From Ficedula albicollis (taxonomy: Eukaryota; Chordata; Aves; Passeriformes; Muscicapidae): a stretch of DNA of 64,000 nt. The stretch covers positions 24,443,036-24,507,035 of the forward strand of contig NC_021678.1 in NCBI RefSeq assembly GCF_000247815.1, given 5' to 3'. How positions within the stretch are numbered: the first letter of the stretch is position 1; each line of letters opens with the position of its first letter. Of this stretch, positions 39,852 through 53,247 are shown piece by piece. Position numbers and translations under genes: made by a program. The notes under the pieces are model-generated. The model ran no database searches and was not told where the DNA came from. It saw nothing but the letters and a program-made list of their open reading frames with translations.

Positions 39852-40036
39852 ATTAAATGCTCCTGTGTGCGTTAGAAGAAAAACATACTTAGGGCATTGA
39901 GCTGCTGCTAAAACTAAATCATTGACCAATTAAATGCTCCTGTGTGCGTTAGAAGAGAGATTAAATGCTCCTGTGTGCGTTAGAAGAAAAACATACTTAG
40001 GGCATTGAGCTGCTGCTAAAACTAAATCATTGACCA
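39852..40036. repeat. Nested duplication: 77 bp, 31-bp partial, 77 bp
   Basis: ATTAAATGCTCCTGTGTGCG starts at 39852, 39929 and 39960. The first and third copies continue through ACATACTTAGGGCATTGAGC to ATTGACCA (77 bp). The middle one stops after GTTAGAAGAG (31 bp). This is the same full-partial-full layout as the array at 10981-11286. Confidence 0.95.
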
Positions 40037-42545
40037 GTGCTTCCTTTCATATGAGATCAGTAATTCTGACAGTGTGGCACAGAGCAAGCAGCCTGTTTGC
40101 AATGAGCTCTGAGACAGGGCAGCAGGGATGTGTCTCCCCAGAGCACAGAATCACATCCTCATACTGAATTTAACAGAACACTGACAAGAGCACAGACCCT
40201 CTGTGTAAACCTCCTGCTGTGCATTCCTTGCTGATGTCCTCCCTGCCTGATCACAAGTTCAGTCCAAACCAGCACATCCCCAGTGCACGTTTTAGACAAA
40301 TCTACACTTGCATGCAATAAGTGAATCTTGCAGAGTTGGAAAACCCCTCACTTCTTGTGTTTGTGACCATGACAGGCTTTTCTGGCCTCTGTCACTGGAA
40401 AAGAACCTGAAAATGGGCTATTGTTCCTTAGTGAGATGTAAGCGAAAAGAGCTGGACTTGCTGACCTTGCCTCTCTCAAGGAAAGTGTATAGTTTGATCC
40501 ACATCAGCTTGGGCAGCAAGCTGCTATCTCCAAGTTGAATGCTATTAAATTTGAGCTTGCCTGTAACCTTTAACAGATATTAAAATACAAATAGAGCTTT
40601 TCCTGTATTTACCTATATTTCCAGTATAACAATGCTGGGAGCAGTGCAGTCCCAGTATCAGTACAATATCAATGTAGTGCAACTGCCCAGAGAAAAGCAC
40701 TGATGCTGTCCCAACTGCATCTCTGCAACTGCAGTAATTACACGCATCAGCAATATTCTGACAGAAGGCAAAGAAAATAATGAACTCCCTTCTCTAACTA
40801 TTGCAGCTTTATTAGGGAGGTGTGCACTGTTTGCACTGCAGTGGAACAGATTATGATGCTTGCCATAATACCTTGTCTTTATAATATTCGAAAATGTAAG
40901 AAGAATGTAAATTGTTCGTCTTCCTAAAGGCAAGCTCCATCTTCAGAATGCAAACAAGAGTAACTTTGTGAGATCTGTCTTTTGTAATTTGAGCTTTATA
41001 TCACAGCAGAAGACATTTATAGTCATCTTTTTCTAGTTTAAATAGCAAAAGTGAAGTTACATATCCTTGAAAGAAGTGAGACACAAATAGTGCAAAAGGC
41101 ATAATTGTACCAAGCCTATCCTAAATAGCAGAGGTCATTCTATTTCTGGGGGACATCATTATGAGATTAACCAAAGTGACATTATACAGTGTTAAAGGAG
41201 CATCAGCACTACAGCTGACTATAAAATGAAATTGCTAGGCTTGCTTCTTCTCCAGCTTTTCAGGGTTTTTTTTGGAGGATGGACAGCCACTCTTGCACCT
41301 AGAGAAGGTTTATTTTTGACTCGGAGAAGCAGATGACTCCAGGTATTGGTCCCTGGATACTGTACTTCATGCCTGGACATTGTTTATTTGGTCCTGATGC
41401 AGAGCAGGAGCAAGCTCAGGTCTCTGCTGGCTTGTGACTTTTCCATAGAAGCTGACATTTGCTGACTGCAGTTATTCCACAGTGCTGAAGATACAACATT
41501 TATTTCCTAATATCAGGGGAGACCATCTCTAGCCAGGCTGGTGATCTTACAGGACTCTGTAGGAGAGGAGGGCAGTGTGGGGTTAGCTGGATGGTAAAGA
41601 ATTCTGTTTTCCTCTTATCAATTTGGCATCATATACTGGCAATATATTTGCTGTAAGAGAAATAAAACAGCCTAAAATAAAGATGAGGTTGGAAACACTA
41701 TTATTCTTCGTGCCATCTCAGCAAAAGTAAAATAAATTAAACTAACCCAAGCCCCACTATAATGCAGTGAGAGGCCACAGTCATCTGTAGGAGAGGCAGA
41801 AGAATGTAAATTTGTTTCAAAGAAAAGTTTAAAAGGCAACTTGACCACACGGAGGAAAGATAAATGAACGAGAAGGGCACTTTAATGTAGCAGATAATAG
41901 CATAAAAAATATCAAGCTGCTGGGAAATGAAAGGACACAAATTTAAATTAAACATAAATGAGGGTAATTAACTATGGGAACCAGCTATTGATGGAAGCAA
42001 TAGATCTTTTTTGTCAGGGAAGCCCTTCTAAATATTTTATATGTTAAGTGCTGGTCTTAATTTAGTAATTCTGGGGATTATGCGCATGAAAGCAACCAAA
42101 TAGAAGCCCAGATCATGTAGAAATGAAACAGTCATTGTGTATCCTTTTAGGAATTTCATTAGTTGAGGCTTGGGTTGGTTTTTCTCAGGAATCATTCCTA
42201 TATAGTCAACAAAACCAGCCTATTAAATTTGATTTACTGCTCTCAGCTTTTGCTGGTAAGCATTTCAGCTCATACACAGTTTTATTGACAGCTCTTAAAG
42301 GTTGAAATGAGCCAGTCAGGATACAATGGTCTGGTTTTGGTCAGGTTTTGGTGGTGTAATTCATTTATGAAGTTAAATTGATTGACCCCATAAGGTTTCA
42401 AAATGTATGACTCATGTCTGGAGAAGCTATCACAGCAATAAGTTTATATATTTTGTGTTTGAGCATCAAAATGGTTGGGGATATTCTTTCATTTTCTTTT
42501 GTCTCAGAGTTGAATTGCTAGTAAGTAAAACAACTTCCTTCATCT

Positions 42546-42587
42546 TTTTATTTTCTTTTCTTTTCTTTTTTTTTTTTTTACCTGCAG
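42546..42587 (+). repeat. TTTTC/poly-T tract ending in an acceptor-like ACCTGCAG
   Basis: A (TTTTC)n run passes into 14 or so Ts and then ACCTGCAG at 42580-42587, which is by eye a strong 3' splice-site context inside the NEURL1 intron. A weak donor-like CCAGTAGGC lies near 42680. If used after the NHR2 exon, the reading frame would hit TAG at once. It is listed as a simple repeat; the splicing role is conjecture. Confidence 0.5.
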
Positions 42588-43029
42588 TATAGAGTCTGTG
42601 GCTCATTGATCTGGAAAATATCGTGCTTGTCTTTGGCAAATAGCTTGGCTTCCATAAAGTGTCCCTCAAGTAGAAACTCCCAGTAGGCTTATAAATATTG
42701 TCACCTGCATTTTAAAGCTGGAAAAACCAAGGCCTTTCTGAGATTAAAGCAAGACCTGTGACACAGAAAAGAGAAAACTCCAGTCTCCTTTCATTAAGAT
42801 GTTCTCAGTAATTTTGTAGAATGAGAGATGAAACCTCTTCTGAAGTCAGAGAAAGTCTCACGGGCTCAGCACTTAGTGGTTCACACCTCCCATTAGCTGA
42901 AAGAAGGGGGTTTTTTGAGGCTGATCAAAATATATTTGATGTTGAAGTTACAGAAAGCCATTAATTATTCTGGTTTCGGAGATAATCAGTCCAGGCACCT
43001 GTTACATACCAGCAAACAGTAATACAGTG

Positions 43030-43350
<321 letters not shown>

Positions 43351-46300
43351 GTGGTTTTGGTTTCCCTTGTGAATTTCATCCTCTTCCAATAATATTGAAG
43401 CCATCTTTTGAGCAATGAAATAACATGTTCCATCAACAGTCACATTAATGAAGCCAAGTTGCCAACTTATCTGTGTCCTTTCTTTCCATGCACTTCAATA
43501 ACTCCAGCCCCACCAGAACAGCTGCACAATATAGCAGCTTTCTGGATGTCTCCTGATGTTGGCCAAGAGCCAGCCCTAGGCTTGAAAAAAACAACCCAAG
43601 AGCCAGCATTTGGTGTGGGTAAGTCTGAATTCACATCCATGCTGGATAAATGCAGTGTGTGGGATACCTTCCCACCTCCTTTACCATGGACATGAGCAGG
43701 GACTCCTGCTTAGATGACCATTGAAAAATATTTAGATATTAATTGTTGTTGAGGTTTGCATCCTTCTTTCAAACTTTCTTGAAATTGGACAATGTGCTCA
43801 AAACTGAGGGGGTGAGGAAGGAAGATCTGACATGGGACTTGCAGAAAAAGCAGCTCTGTGTCCTCAGTTCCTCGGGATTCCTGGCAACAGCAGTGGGCAA
43901 TGAACCAGGTTGGAAATACCGTGGGACACAATTTGCTGGCAAAGGACTCTTTGAATCAGCAGTGAAATTTGATCTGAAGTGGCCTCAGTGCCAGTGTGAA
44001 GGACTGCCAGCTGCACTCAGTCCCAGCTACAGGCTTACTCAGTGCTGTGCCCATTATCATTTACTGGTGGCCAAACTTAGCAGCCCTGGTAGTGCTGCCC
44101 TTGTTGAAACAGCATTTTGCTGGGGCTGACTGGAAAGTCTTGAAATTTCATGGATGAACAGAGTAGTGTCTTGCTTAGGTGTCAGAGAGCAATGGTTTAC
44201 CAAAGGGAATTACTTTGTCTCCTTCTGGGATGTTCATCACACTGCCCTGTCTGGTTTTCCTTGACTTTTGCTCTATCCAAGGTGAGTGATCAGCTCACCA
44301 CAGACCACTAAGGATTCACAGGTCATTGGAGACTGCCCTCTCCTTTCTAAACAGTATTTTTCCTCTGGGTCCCAGAATCCATCACTTAGTCTTGCTGATA
44401 TTGTTCCTGCTACTACTGTCTGCAGTTTATCCCCAAAGGAGACTTTCTCCTCTTTTCTCTTGTCTCTGCTGTGGCACCTGTCTGGCCTGATCCTTCTAAA
44501 AATCTGTAGGACTTTTTGGGAGATGATCCCATCTTACCTTGTCTTTCCAGGCTTTTGTTCATTCCTGTGTAAAGAGGTTTTTTATCCTGTGGTTGATCCT
44601 TGACTGTCACAGGACTCCAGCATCCCATGGCAGAGAGTCTGTCCCAAAAACCTTCTCCTCTCTGCTTGCACTTAGGTATTTACTTTGCAAGTGCAATTAC
44701 TGCAGTGAGCACACAAATTATTTAAATGGTATTTGGTATGTGCAGTTGTTATACAGATCTCTGATCTCTGAGGTGGCCAGTACATTATCCATTTGGAATT
44801 TTGAATTTTGATCCTTTTTCACCTTGGTTCATTCTAGCGATGTGGAAATTGTTGAGTTAAACACAGCATAAGAGAAGCCTAGATATTGTTGCACAGAAAT
44901 GCACATAATGAATATCTTCCTTTAACAGACTTTCAATTAGATATGCCCCAGAGTTCTATCTTCCCTGTTTTGATTTCTATGGAAAATGGCCTAATTTAAG
45001 CTGATTGGAATCTAACAGTCCCATGTTGTGTGTCATTTAACAGCCTGGAATTCCTATGCACTGCAGGGTACAGGGTATTTTATGGAGTTAGAGACCATAA
45101 AGGGGGAAGGAGGAGAGTAAATATTCTCTGCCTCCTGGAAGGTAATTCACTTGTATTAATTGATGCCTCATCATAAATACTACTATCATGTATGGTTTGC
45201 TTTCATTCTGAGTGAAGTACACATTACTGATAATAAACTGAAATAGCTGCAAAGAGAATACAGCATCCTTAACTGCTGGGCTTGATTCTAGCACTGCACA
45301 GGGCTCTCTGTTCACCTCTTGTTTTGTATTCATTGTTTCAATGGAGAGCTAGCACAAAGAGAAGCTGTTGTGTGAGAGAGGACAAGTTATAACTTGGGCC
45401 TTGGAAAACTGGAGATGCAGTCAAATACTTGACTTCCCTGTGGTCAGTGCCAGCAATGTCAGTGTTAATACCTGCTAATACCTGCACCTTTGTACCATAC
45501 ACTGAAGATCTCACCACACATGACCATAATTAACCTGCACTTGCCACAGCTGGTCAGTGACATCAGCTGTGAGCTGGATCTGGGTAAAGGCTGGGTAAAG
45601 CAAACACACCTCCTCCAGCAACAGCCACAGGGCTCCCAAATGTCTTGCACATTCTCCTTGACAAGTGCAGGAACTATTATCATCATTAGTATAAGAAACA
45701 ATTACTGGCTGCAGTGAGATTTTCGTAGTAAGTGAGGTATAGATTTCCCTTATGTTATTACACCTTTGCCTTCCTACAGTAAATATACAGGATTTGGGAT
45801 TCCATACCAGCCTCTTTGCCTTGCAGCTTGTCTGTCAGGACAGATAAAATCTGCCTATTCTTTGATCTAACACTGGTGTGAGCTAGTTATTCTGGCTACT
45901 GTGAGAATCACATAGCAGACTAAACTCTTTCTTTGATTCTTTGTCAGATTCATTTGCATCCAGCAGTGCCCATGGAAATCCAGAGTGTGCTGGCCAAGAA
46001 AAGTGAAAGTATTTGTTTCCTGTATCTACCACCCTATTTATACCTGGCTCTCCTGGAAAAGCACAGAGCTTGGAGGTGCTGGGTTAGGCAGCAATTTTCC
46101 TTTTGATCACACAACTATTGTTGCTGTGGTCTCCCAAATACCCTTGATTTGGTTTTCTTAAACAAGATAAAAGCACCAACTCTCATTTTTTGTGGTTTCA
46201 GCTACTTAATCCAGTTTCAGCTACTTCTTTTTTTTACCTCCTCTTGATGTCAGCATGTGTCTGAGTGCTTTGTTGCTCTAGTATTTCTCAGGTTGAGAGG

Positions 46301-47217
46301 TAGAGCTCCGAGTCTGTGACTCTTCAGTTCAGCCAGACATTCATTGCATGGTGTGCATGGCCTTAGGATATTGCAGGATGCTGAGTGACCACTAAAATTC
46401 ACCTTTCAGGTCAAGAAAATGCCCTGTAAGTTTGCTGTGTGCTCTTTGCTTCCAGGGAGCACACAGAGTTTGGGCTGTGAGAGCTGCTGGATCCAAAATG
46501 TGTTATTTGAAGCTTTCATGCTTCCCCTGCTTAGCTGGAGTGTGCCTGTGGCTGCAGGAGGGTAATAGATGTGCTGGTGCCCCGCTGCCCTTCTGGACAC
46601 TGCAGACAGCAAGGCTCCAGTAAAGCCATAAAGTACACTCCTTTTCTGCTCCTCATGAAAGTCTGAACTGTTGTTCTCCATGTGGTTTGGATCTAACTTT
46701 TACTTCCTCAAACAGTGGTAGTCTGACGCCCATCTGCAGACACAGACCTTATGGTTCTGCATGCAAAATCTGCCAGGCTGCTTTTTGCCCTATTTCCGGA
46801 CATTTCTTTAGCATAATGCAAAATCCCTTATGTTTTCATGGGCCTGTGAAGGACAAAAAGTGTTATTGTTCTATCCAGAACAGTTTTTTCGTCCTTTAGG
46901 AAATACTTGAATGCAAAAAAGCCCGTGGATCATCAGCTGAGGTGGGTGACCAGGTACTGCTGTACCTGGGAGGCAGAGCAGCACAGGGGCTGGGCTCTGA
47001 GAGCATGGTTGGCCAAAAACCATTGAGCCCAAGGGGAAGGAAGCTCTGGTTTCTGGCCAGGGCAGCATTGTTCCCATCACCGTGGGAACACAACAAATGG
47101 ATGTGTAAATACATGTATTTTACAGCATTCAGAAATGATGGATATGCTCACATCCTTCCCTAACATTATCGTTGATCTTTAACCACCACGTAACCAGGCA
47201 GCAGCAGGTGCTTTGTT

Positions 47218-47325
47218 CTTTTGTCTTAGCATGATGGATTCAGAAGTCCCAGCTGGGCAAGACCTGAGTATCTTTTGTCTTAGCATGATGGATTCAGAAG
47301 TCTCAGTTGGGCAAGACCTGAGTGG
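47218..47325. repeat. Tandem duplication, 54-bp unit x2
   Basis: CTTTTGTCTTAGCATGATGG starts at 47218 and 47272; both copies end GGGCAAGACCTGAGT. Differences: GTCCCAGCTGG versus GTCTCAGTTGG. No gene lies within it. Confidence 0.94.
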
Positions 47326-48284
47326 CCCTGGGGGACAGAATAGCTTTCCTGCAGCCTTGGCTGGAAGCAAGAAAATCTGAAGAAAATATGGATGCTCCAG
47401 ATCCAATACCCAGTCTCAGTAACCTCACAGTCCACTCACTCTGGAGCAGCTCATGTATTACAGGACAGACATCCCAAGAGAGATGTTCACATGAGCTCAT
47501 AACCCACATTTGTGACAGATTTTTGAAAGAACCTGGATCCTGTTTAGATAACAAAATAAATGGCCCTGATACGCTATGTTAAATATGAGAAAGGGTATTG
47601 AACAGTTTTTGAGACAGGGTAAGAATTTTAGCTGACATGCCTAATCAATCTGTCTCCTAAAAAAAGGACATCACACTGAGAGTTTTAAAAGACATCTAAG
47701 TGACTATGACTGTCAGGTACCCAATGCTCACTAGACTGAAATGTATGAGAAGTGCAGAGATCTTGTGAGCTCCCTAAAATATGCTGCAGCCAGACCTGAG
47801 CAGCTGCACTAACATTTTCCACTGTGTGCTGGAAGCTCTGGGGCCTGTGGATATTTTTATTATTGAAAATCAGTGATTGCTATTGATAATTATCTGATTT
47901 TTATTATCTGTCCTATTCATGCAGCAAATGTGTTATAAAAGGGAAGGGGCTGTCAATATGCTCCACATGAAACTCAGTGTATGAGCAAATTACTATGCTG
48001 CATAAGACTTTATCTTCCTTAGAAACTATGGAAGAAGGCTCCTGTACTTTGTCTTTTAGGAATAATGTTTAGTTAAGCTTCTAGAGTAGCTGTCAAGATG
48101 GTTATGGGTAAAGATAGCCCATAAAAAGATGTTGAAGATCATCAAACTATGTGCACTGTGACTTGTGTAGTAGTGGACATACACTGACTGCATCCTGTAA
48201 GCCAGGAAAAACAAAGCTTAAGTAGGGTGGATTCAAAGGGGGAAAAAGGATGATTCTGGAGTGCAGCAACTAGTTTTGCACTAT

Positions 48285-48392
48285 TGTATGTAGAAATAGT
48301 ATTTTTATTAAAAAATTGAGGGCGAGAGTTAGTTGGAGGAATGTATGTAGAAGTAATATTTTTAATAAAAAATTGAGGGCGAGAGTTAGTTG
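48285..48392. repeat. Tandem duplication, 57-bp unit x2
   Basis: TGTATGTAGAA at 48285 and 48342 starts two consecutive units that share AAAAAATTGAGGGCGAGAG and TTAGTTG. The copies differ at a few positions around the central AT-run (AATAGTATTTTTATT versus AGTAATATTTTTAAT). Confidence 0.93.
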
Positions 48393-48935
48393 AAAACTGT
48401 GGTTTTAGGGAGCAGTGACTATATCTGGTTTTCTTACCATGGTAAGTCCTCCAGCAGTACAGCTCTCCCCAGACAGGAGAGATGCCATTAGGAGAGATGC
48501 TTAATAGTTGGGACAGCCTCAGGAGATACCCTGGAGAGTGGATTGCAATGTTCTGGGAAATCACCCTGTTCACCACAATAGATACAGAGAATCAAAAGCA
48601 TGTCTGACAGCCACAACTGCTGTATTTTGGTGACACGATGTTTTATAAAAGGGTAATTATGGATTCAGATAGCTACTCCCATAAAAATTGCAAATGCTGT
48701 GTGGGATCCCAAGGGACTACTTACTTCACCTTCCTGTCTTGAAAGAGCTCTACTGATGGAGATGCCATGGTCTCTCTGGAAAGTCTGATTGCTTTACAGT
48801 GCTTCACTATCTGCATAATGTCTAACCTTAGGAGTCTGAACCCATGATTTCTTGTCTTATCCAGAACATTCATGAAGAACAGATTGTTCCTTTACTTTGT
48901 TTATCAGGCTGTGAAAAATGTTGCCATATAAAAAT

Positions 48936-49092
48936 CATAGAATCCTACAATATTTTAGGTCAGAAAGGACCCCATGGAATTGCCTAATCCAACCTCCTGC
49001 TCAAAGCAGGGCTAACTTCCAAAGTAGCACAAGACTTTGTCCAGTTGAGTTTTGAGTATTTCTGGGGACAAAGATACCACAGTGCCTCCAAC
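48936..49092 (+). repeat. CR1 LINE 3' fragment
   Basis: The words ATCATAGAATCCTACAATAT, then TCAGAAAGGACCCCATGGAA, CTAATCCAACCTCCTGCTCA, AAGCAGGGCTAACTTCCAAA and CTTTGTCCAGTTGAGTTTTG follow the avian CR1 3' consensus in order. It is diverged and truncated, in + orientation, and its downstream end runs into the 88-bp duplication. Confidence 0.88.
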
Positions 49093-49250
49093 CTCCTTAA
49101 ACAGCCTCACATGACCTTGGATTGGCTCAACCTTTTTGTAACAGGAGGGTATTGGTTTATGATCATCTTTTGCCTCCAACCTCCTTAAACAGCCTCACAT
49201 GATTGGCTCAACCTTTTTGTAACAGGAGGGTGTTGGTTTATGATCATCTT
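49083..49250. repeat. Tandem duplication, about 88-bp unit x2, at the edge of a CR1 fragment
   Basis: TGCCTCCAACCTCCTTAAAC starts at 49083 and 49171, and both copies end GGTTTATGATCATCTT. The second copy lacks about 7 bp (CACATGACCTTGGATTGG versus CACATGATTGG) and has GGGTGTTGG for GGGTATTGG. The deletion shows the copies have existed separately for some time, or represent two alleles. Confidence 0.93.
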
Positions 49251-52200
49251 GGTGACCTCTAGCAATTTCCAGGCCTTTTTCTGTAGGATGTCTGTATTTC
49301 AAATTGAATGGACTAATTCCCTGTCGTGTTTAGGTAGCTGACTATCACTGCTTAAGTGCTGGATTTTGCATTTGATCACTTTGACTACCATACTATTTAT
49401 TTCTGATTCTGTTTCCAGTTTGGCAGACCACTTTGAATTACAAACCTTTAGCATACTAGCAGCCTTTCCTGGCATGATGTTGTCTGTACAGTCCATGGTA
49501 ATCTCTTCTGAAAAGCTCTCTTCTTCTTTGGTGTGTGGACATAGAGGTTCAATTTGTTTGCACCTCTCTCCCAGAGCAATGACGGGGAAAAAAGAAGAAT
49601 GCATCATGATGCAGTAGAGAAAGCATCAATCTGCCTTGGTCTTTGCTAGTAATTGGACTTTGTAAAGATAAAACAGCAAATGGAATGATTTAAAATCTGT
49701 TTAAGGGTGATTCCAGTGTGTTCAGCACGTTTGAGATCAAGCATGAGACAAGTCAGCAGCAGAGACAATTGATCTGGAGGCTTTAGAGAGAGAAAGAATG
49801 TTTAAGTTGATTTACTTAGAATTATTTAGTTTTCAAAGTCATGGTTTGAAAGCTGGCTCTTGATGGGAACTCTGTGCACACAATGAGCATGTTTGGCCTT
49901 GAGCACATGTATCTGGTTTTAGTTAAGCCAGGCTGGCCACACTCATTCCACTCCGCTCATGATCTCATTCCATGCTCCTTGTCATGGTATCTGCACACCA
50001 TCCAGCAATATATTAAAGCATGAGTAACATGTCTTATGTTGATTATTCTGTCACCAAGGGAGAAATGTGTCTGGTCTGGTAGGGAACTCAGATTGTTCTA
50101 AACAAAGCTCTATACTGACACTGGAGAAAATTCAAGAGCTGTGCCTTGTATTAGGAGGAAGAATTGGCAAGGTGTCTGCTGGCCCTTGGGTAAGGCCATT
50201 TTGGGACTCAGACCAGCTACAACCAGAGAAAACCATGGTTCCTACACTGCTGAGCTCTCCCTGCACTGTGGAAAGGCCATTTGCCCTGCTGCCAGCATAC
50301 TTCATCAGCTCATACACTGTGATACTTGGGGCACCTCCAAATTCTCCTATTAGTCCAAAAGAGAAACGCTCCTAACAGCTTTTATTTTGGCCTTAATGAA
50401 ATGACCAGGTTGGTGTTAGAAATGCAATGTGCTGTGTGTCAGCCGAGTGGAAGAAATGTCTCCAGGCTGTAGGGAGGAGAGGGAAGGCTTGAAAAACTTG
50501 TTCAGCTGCTCAGTGTTCATATTTGTGTGTGCAGTGAACGAGCTGAACCCTGTGCCCTGCTGGGCCTGTGTTCAGTGTGTGTTACCACAGGGCAAGTTTT
50601 CTGCTTCGGTCATCTGTCAGACTGGAGGGGAAGGGCTCTTGCTAGTAGCTGTCATTAGAGGCTGCATCATTCTCTTCGTGTATTTACTGAGCTGAACTCC
50701 AGCCTCAGCTCCCATCTGTGTGATAAAGGAGGTGCCTCTCTACACTATCTCAAGTGTAAGAGCTCCAAAGCCCTTTATAGAGTCTAATTTAACTTCAGCA
50801 AAGTGCTCCTTTTCTTGGGAAGGAGTGAAACAGAGGGATTGAGGACTGAGGCTAATTCCTTCTTCTCTCATACACAGTCCTCAAAACAGATTTTGACTCA
50901 AACATGAATTCTTCCAAGTTCCTTTCACTGCTCATTCTTGTTCTGCTAAGAAGGGCAGGAGAACCTGCACTTTTGCTGTTTAGCACAATCCACAGCTGGC
51001 ACTTGCAGCCCCTGTGTCCCAGGTTTGGTCAGTAGCCTCCCTGCAAGTAGGAACTGAAGGACCCTTCTGGCACATGGGGTTTTCCTGACCTCCCACTGCT
51101 GTTTTCTCTGGAGAATAGCCTCCAGCTCATTGAGGACACTGTGGATCCAAGCCCTCCGTGTCTCTGGCTCCTTATATGGTAACATGAAAAAGTCTGAGCA
51201 TTTTAGTTCTGATTTGGAGTCACCCTGGTTGTCTTCTCAGCTGGGCAACTAGAAACTTTAAAACCTTAGGCAAGCTGGTTCTTACAGGAAACCATCCCCT
51301 TAGTTCAAGCATGTGTGTGCTGCTGTCTCACCACTGGCTTAGCAAAGACCAGGCTGCAATGAAAGTCCCCTACAAAACCTCTGCAGAAGGTAGGGTTTTA
51401 AGCATTCAAGTTTTTTTCCTTCAGGAAGGGGCTTTAAGATATGTGTTGTTATAACAGCAGAAGAAAGAGGCTGAGATGGAAGGAGCGTGCCAGACAGGCT
51501 GTGGGACAGAGGTGGCTTCTCTGGCAGAGATCACACTAATAGGGAGTTGATGGTGAGCAGTCAGAGCAGGAAGGGATGCAGCTGAGGACATCTAGAAGAA
51601 ACTTGAAGAGGCTTTGCACTCCTGAGCCATCACATCCAGACATGTAAGTGGAGAAAATATTCCTGAATGAGGGAGAGGTGTCCTTGTTCATCCTAGATCC
51701 AAATGCATTTTGGTGACTTATCCCTACCTCTGACAGAAGCCGCCCAAGAAAGAGGCAGAGCAGTGAGCATAGCTAAAGTTTCCTGATTGCCAGACCCTCG
51801 TGTTTGTGTCTGGAAAGTCCTTGAATGACTTTGCATGAATTTATTGAAGCCTGCAATGGTGCAGTTTTGCAGTAGGTCAGCAAAGAGTGCTTTGACAAAG
51901 CAATGTGTTCTTGTGCTGGAGTCCAGCCCATCCTTCTTCAGGCTGTGTCCTCTACTGCTACAAGCCTATGGCTGGCTCTAGTGCTGGGGGCACATATGAG
52001 CATGAAACCACATGGGAAGTAACTGCACTAAATGATTTGAGACACATTTAAGGGCAGAAACAAAGGGTTATAGTAGCTGAGGGAGCTCCAGCAAATTTCA
52101 GGGGTTGTGGGAGTTTGATGTCTCTTCAGGACCAGCTGCTGGCATTAAACAAAGGCATATGAGGATCCTTTTATCTCCTCCCTAGATTTCATGCTGCTGA

Positions 52201-52308
52201 GACCAATCCTGACAAGCACTGAGAGCTGGAACTCCTGCCACATATCCCCAGTACCTTGTCAGCCTCGATTTTTAAAAGTAACCACGGAATTCTTCTCTCA
52301 CGGTGCAG

Positions 52309-52455
52309 GTTCCACCATATTAGCAGAGCGGCTGGGATTGTCGACCCCGAGCTCGCCCACGTCAACACCCAATTCCCCCACTGTCCTCTGCACTGGTGTC
52401 TCTGGGCCCTTGCTGTCTACGTGTGGCTCTGGCCCCCTCTGCAGCTCTATCAGTG
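52309..52455 (+). CDS. NEURL1: NEURL1 exon encoding the Ser/Thr/Pro-rich linker between NHR2 and RING
   Basis: This 147-bp exon encodes 49 residues: it completes the split Gly codon and reads STILAERLGLSTPSSPTSTP, then a stretch rich in Ser, Pro, Thr and Gly with LLSTCGSGPL near its end. The same arrangement (GSTILAER followed by S/P/T-rich text with a DPLLSTC-like block) occurs in NEURL1 of other vertebrates. The acceptor is GGTGCAG (52308) and the donor is G|GTAAGAG (52456). Both ends are phase 1, so the exon could be skipped without a frameshift. The segment is a flexible spacer without a known fold. It reads cleanly only from the splice junction, and the open frame upstream is intronic. 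Confidence 0.93.
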
Positions 52456-53247
52456 GTAAGAGTGGTGGGATCCCCCCTGCCTGCCTTCACAGTCTCACAC
52501 TTGTCTCCCCGAAGGGCTCTAAAACCACAATGATCAACAGATTATTATTATCCCATCAGCTCCCCTGGGGAGGAAGGGAGAGCCTCTGCAAGGGCTATTT
52601 TCAGTCTGTTTTATGTGGAAGCCACTGGGATGACTAGACAGCAATATTTCCCTCACCCTTTTCGTTGTGAGAGCTCCCCAGGGAAGCAGTGGATTTTCTG
52701 CTGCGTGCATGGCCCTGTGACGCAGAGCTCCTTCTGGAGACTGTGGCACTGACATGTCTCATGCCAGCTTGGACTGGAGCTAAAGGTCTGCCTACACCTC
52801 CCCTTTCTCCCTCCACACACCTTCAGTAAAACAGCGTTGCTATTTCTAATGTGCCAATGAAGTACAGTGATATTTAGATGAGTGCACATACAGTAAAAAA
52901 GTGTAAGCTGTTCTTCAGCACTTTTAAAACTCCAGACACCTGCACAATCCCAAGGCATTGATGGTGGGACACGTAACTTACCAAATCCTTGTTGCATGGG
53001 AACAGCTGTCTCTTGGCTCACTCTTCATGGGCCAGCAGACCCCAGTAGATGTTGTCTTTCTGCTGCCTTGAGCCTTGACCTGTGAACCAGGACTTGGTGA
53101 GTAGGACAGCAGGTCACAGGTAGGAACCCTGGTCTTGGAGCATGCATTTCTGCTAGGTCATGGTTCCTCCCTCTGTGGCTGCAGGGCAGAAATTACCTTG
53201 GGATGTCAGGAAGCAAGAGGAGTGACCATGATTTTTTTGTGTTGCAG
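52456..53247 (+). other. NEURL1: NEURL1 last intron
   Basis: This 792-bp phase-1 intron has donor GTAAGAG and acceptor TTTTTTTGTGTTGCAG. I see no repeat or gene inside it. It is short compared with the upstream introns. Confidence 0.93.
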
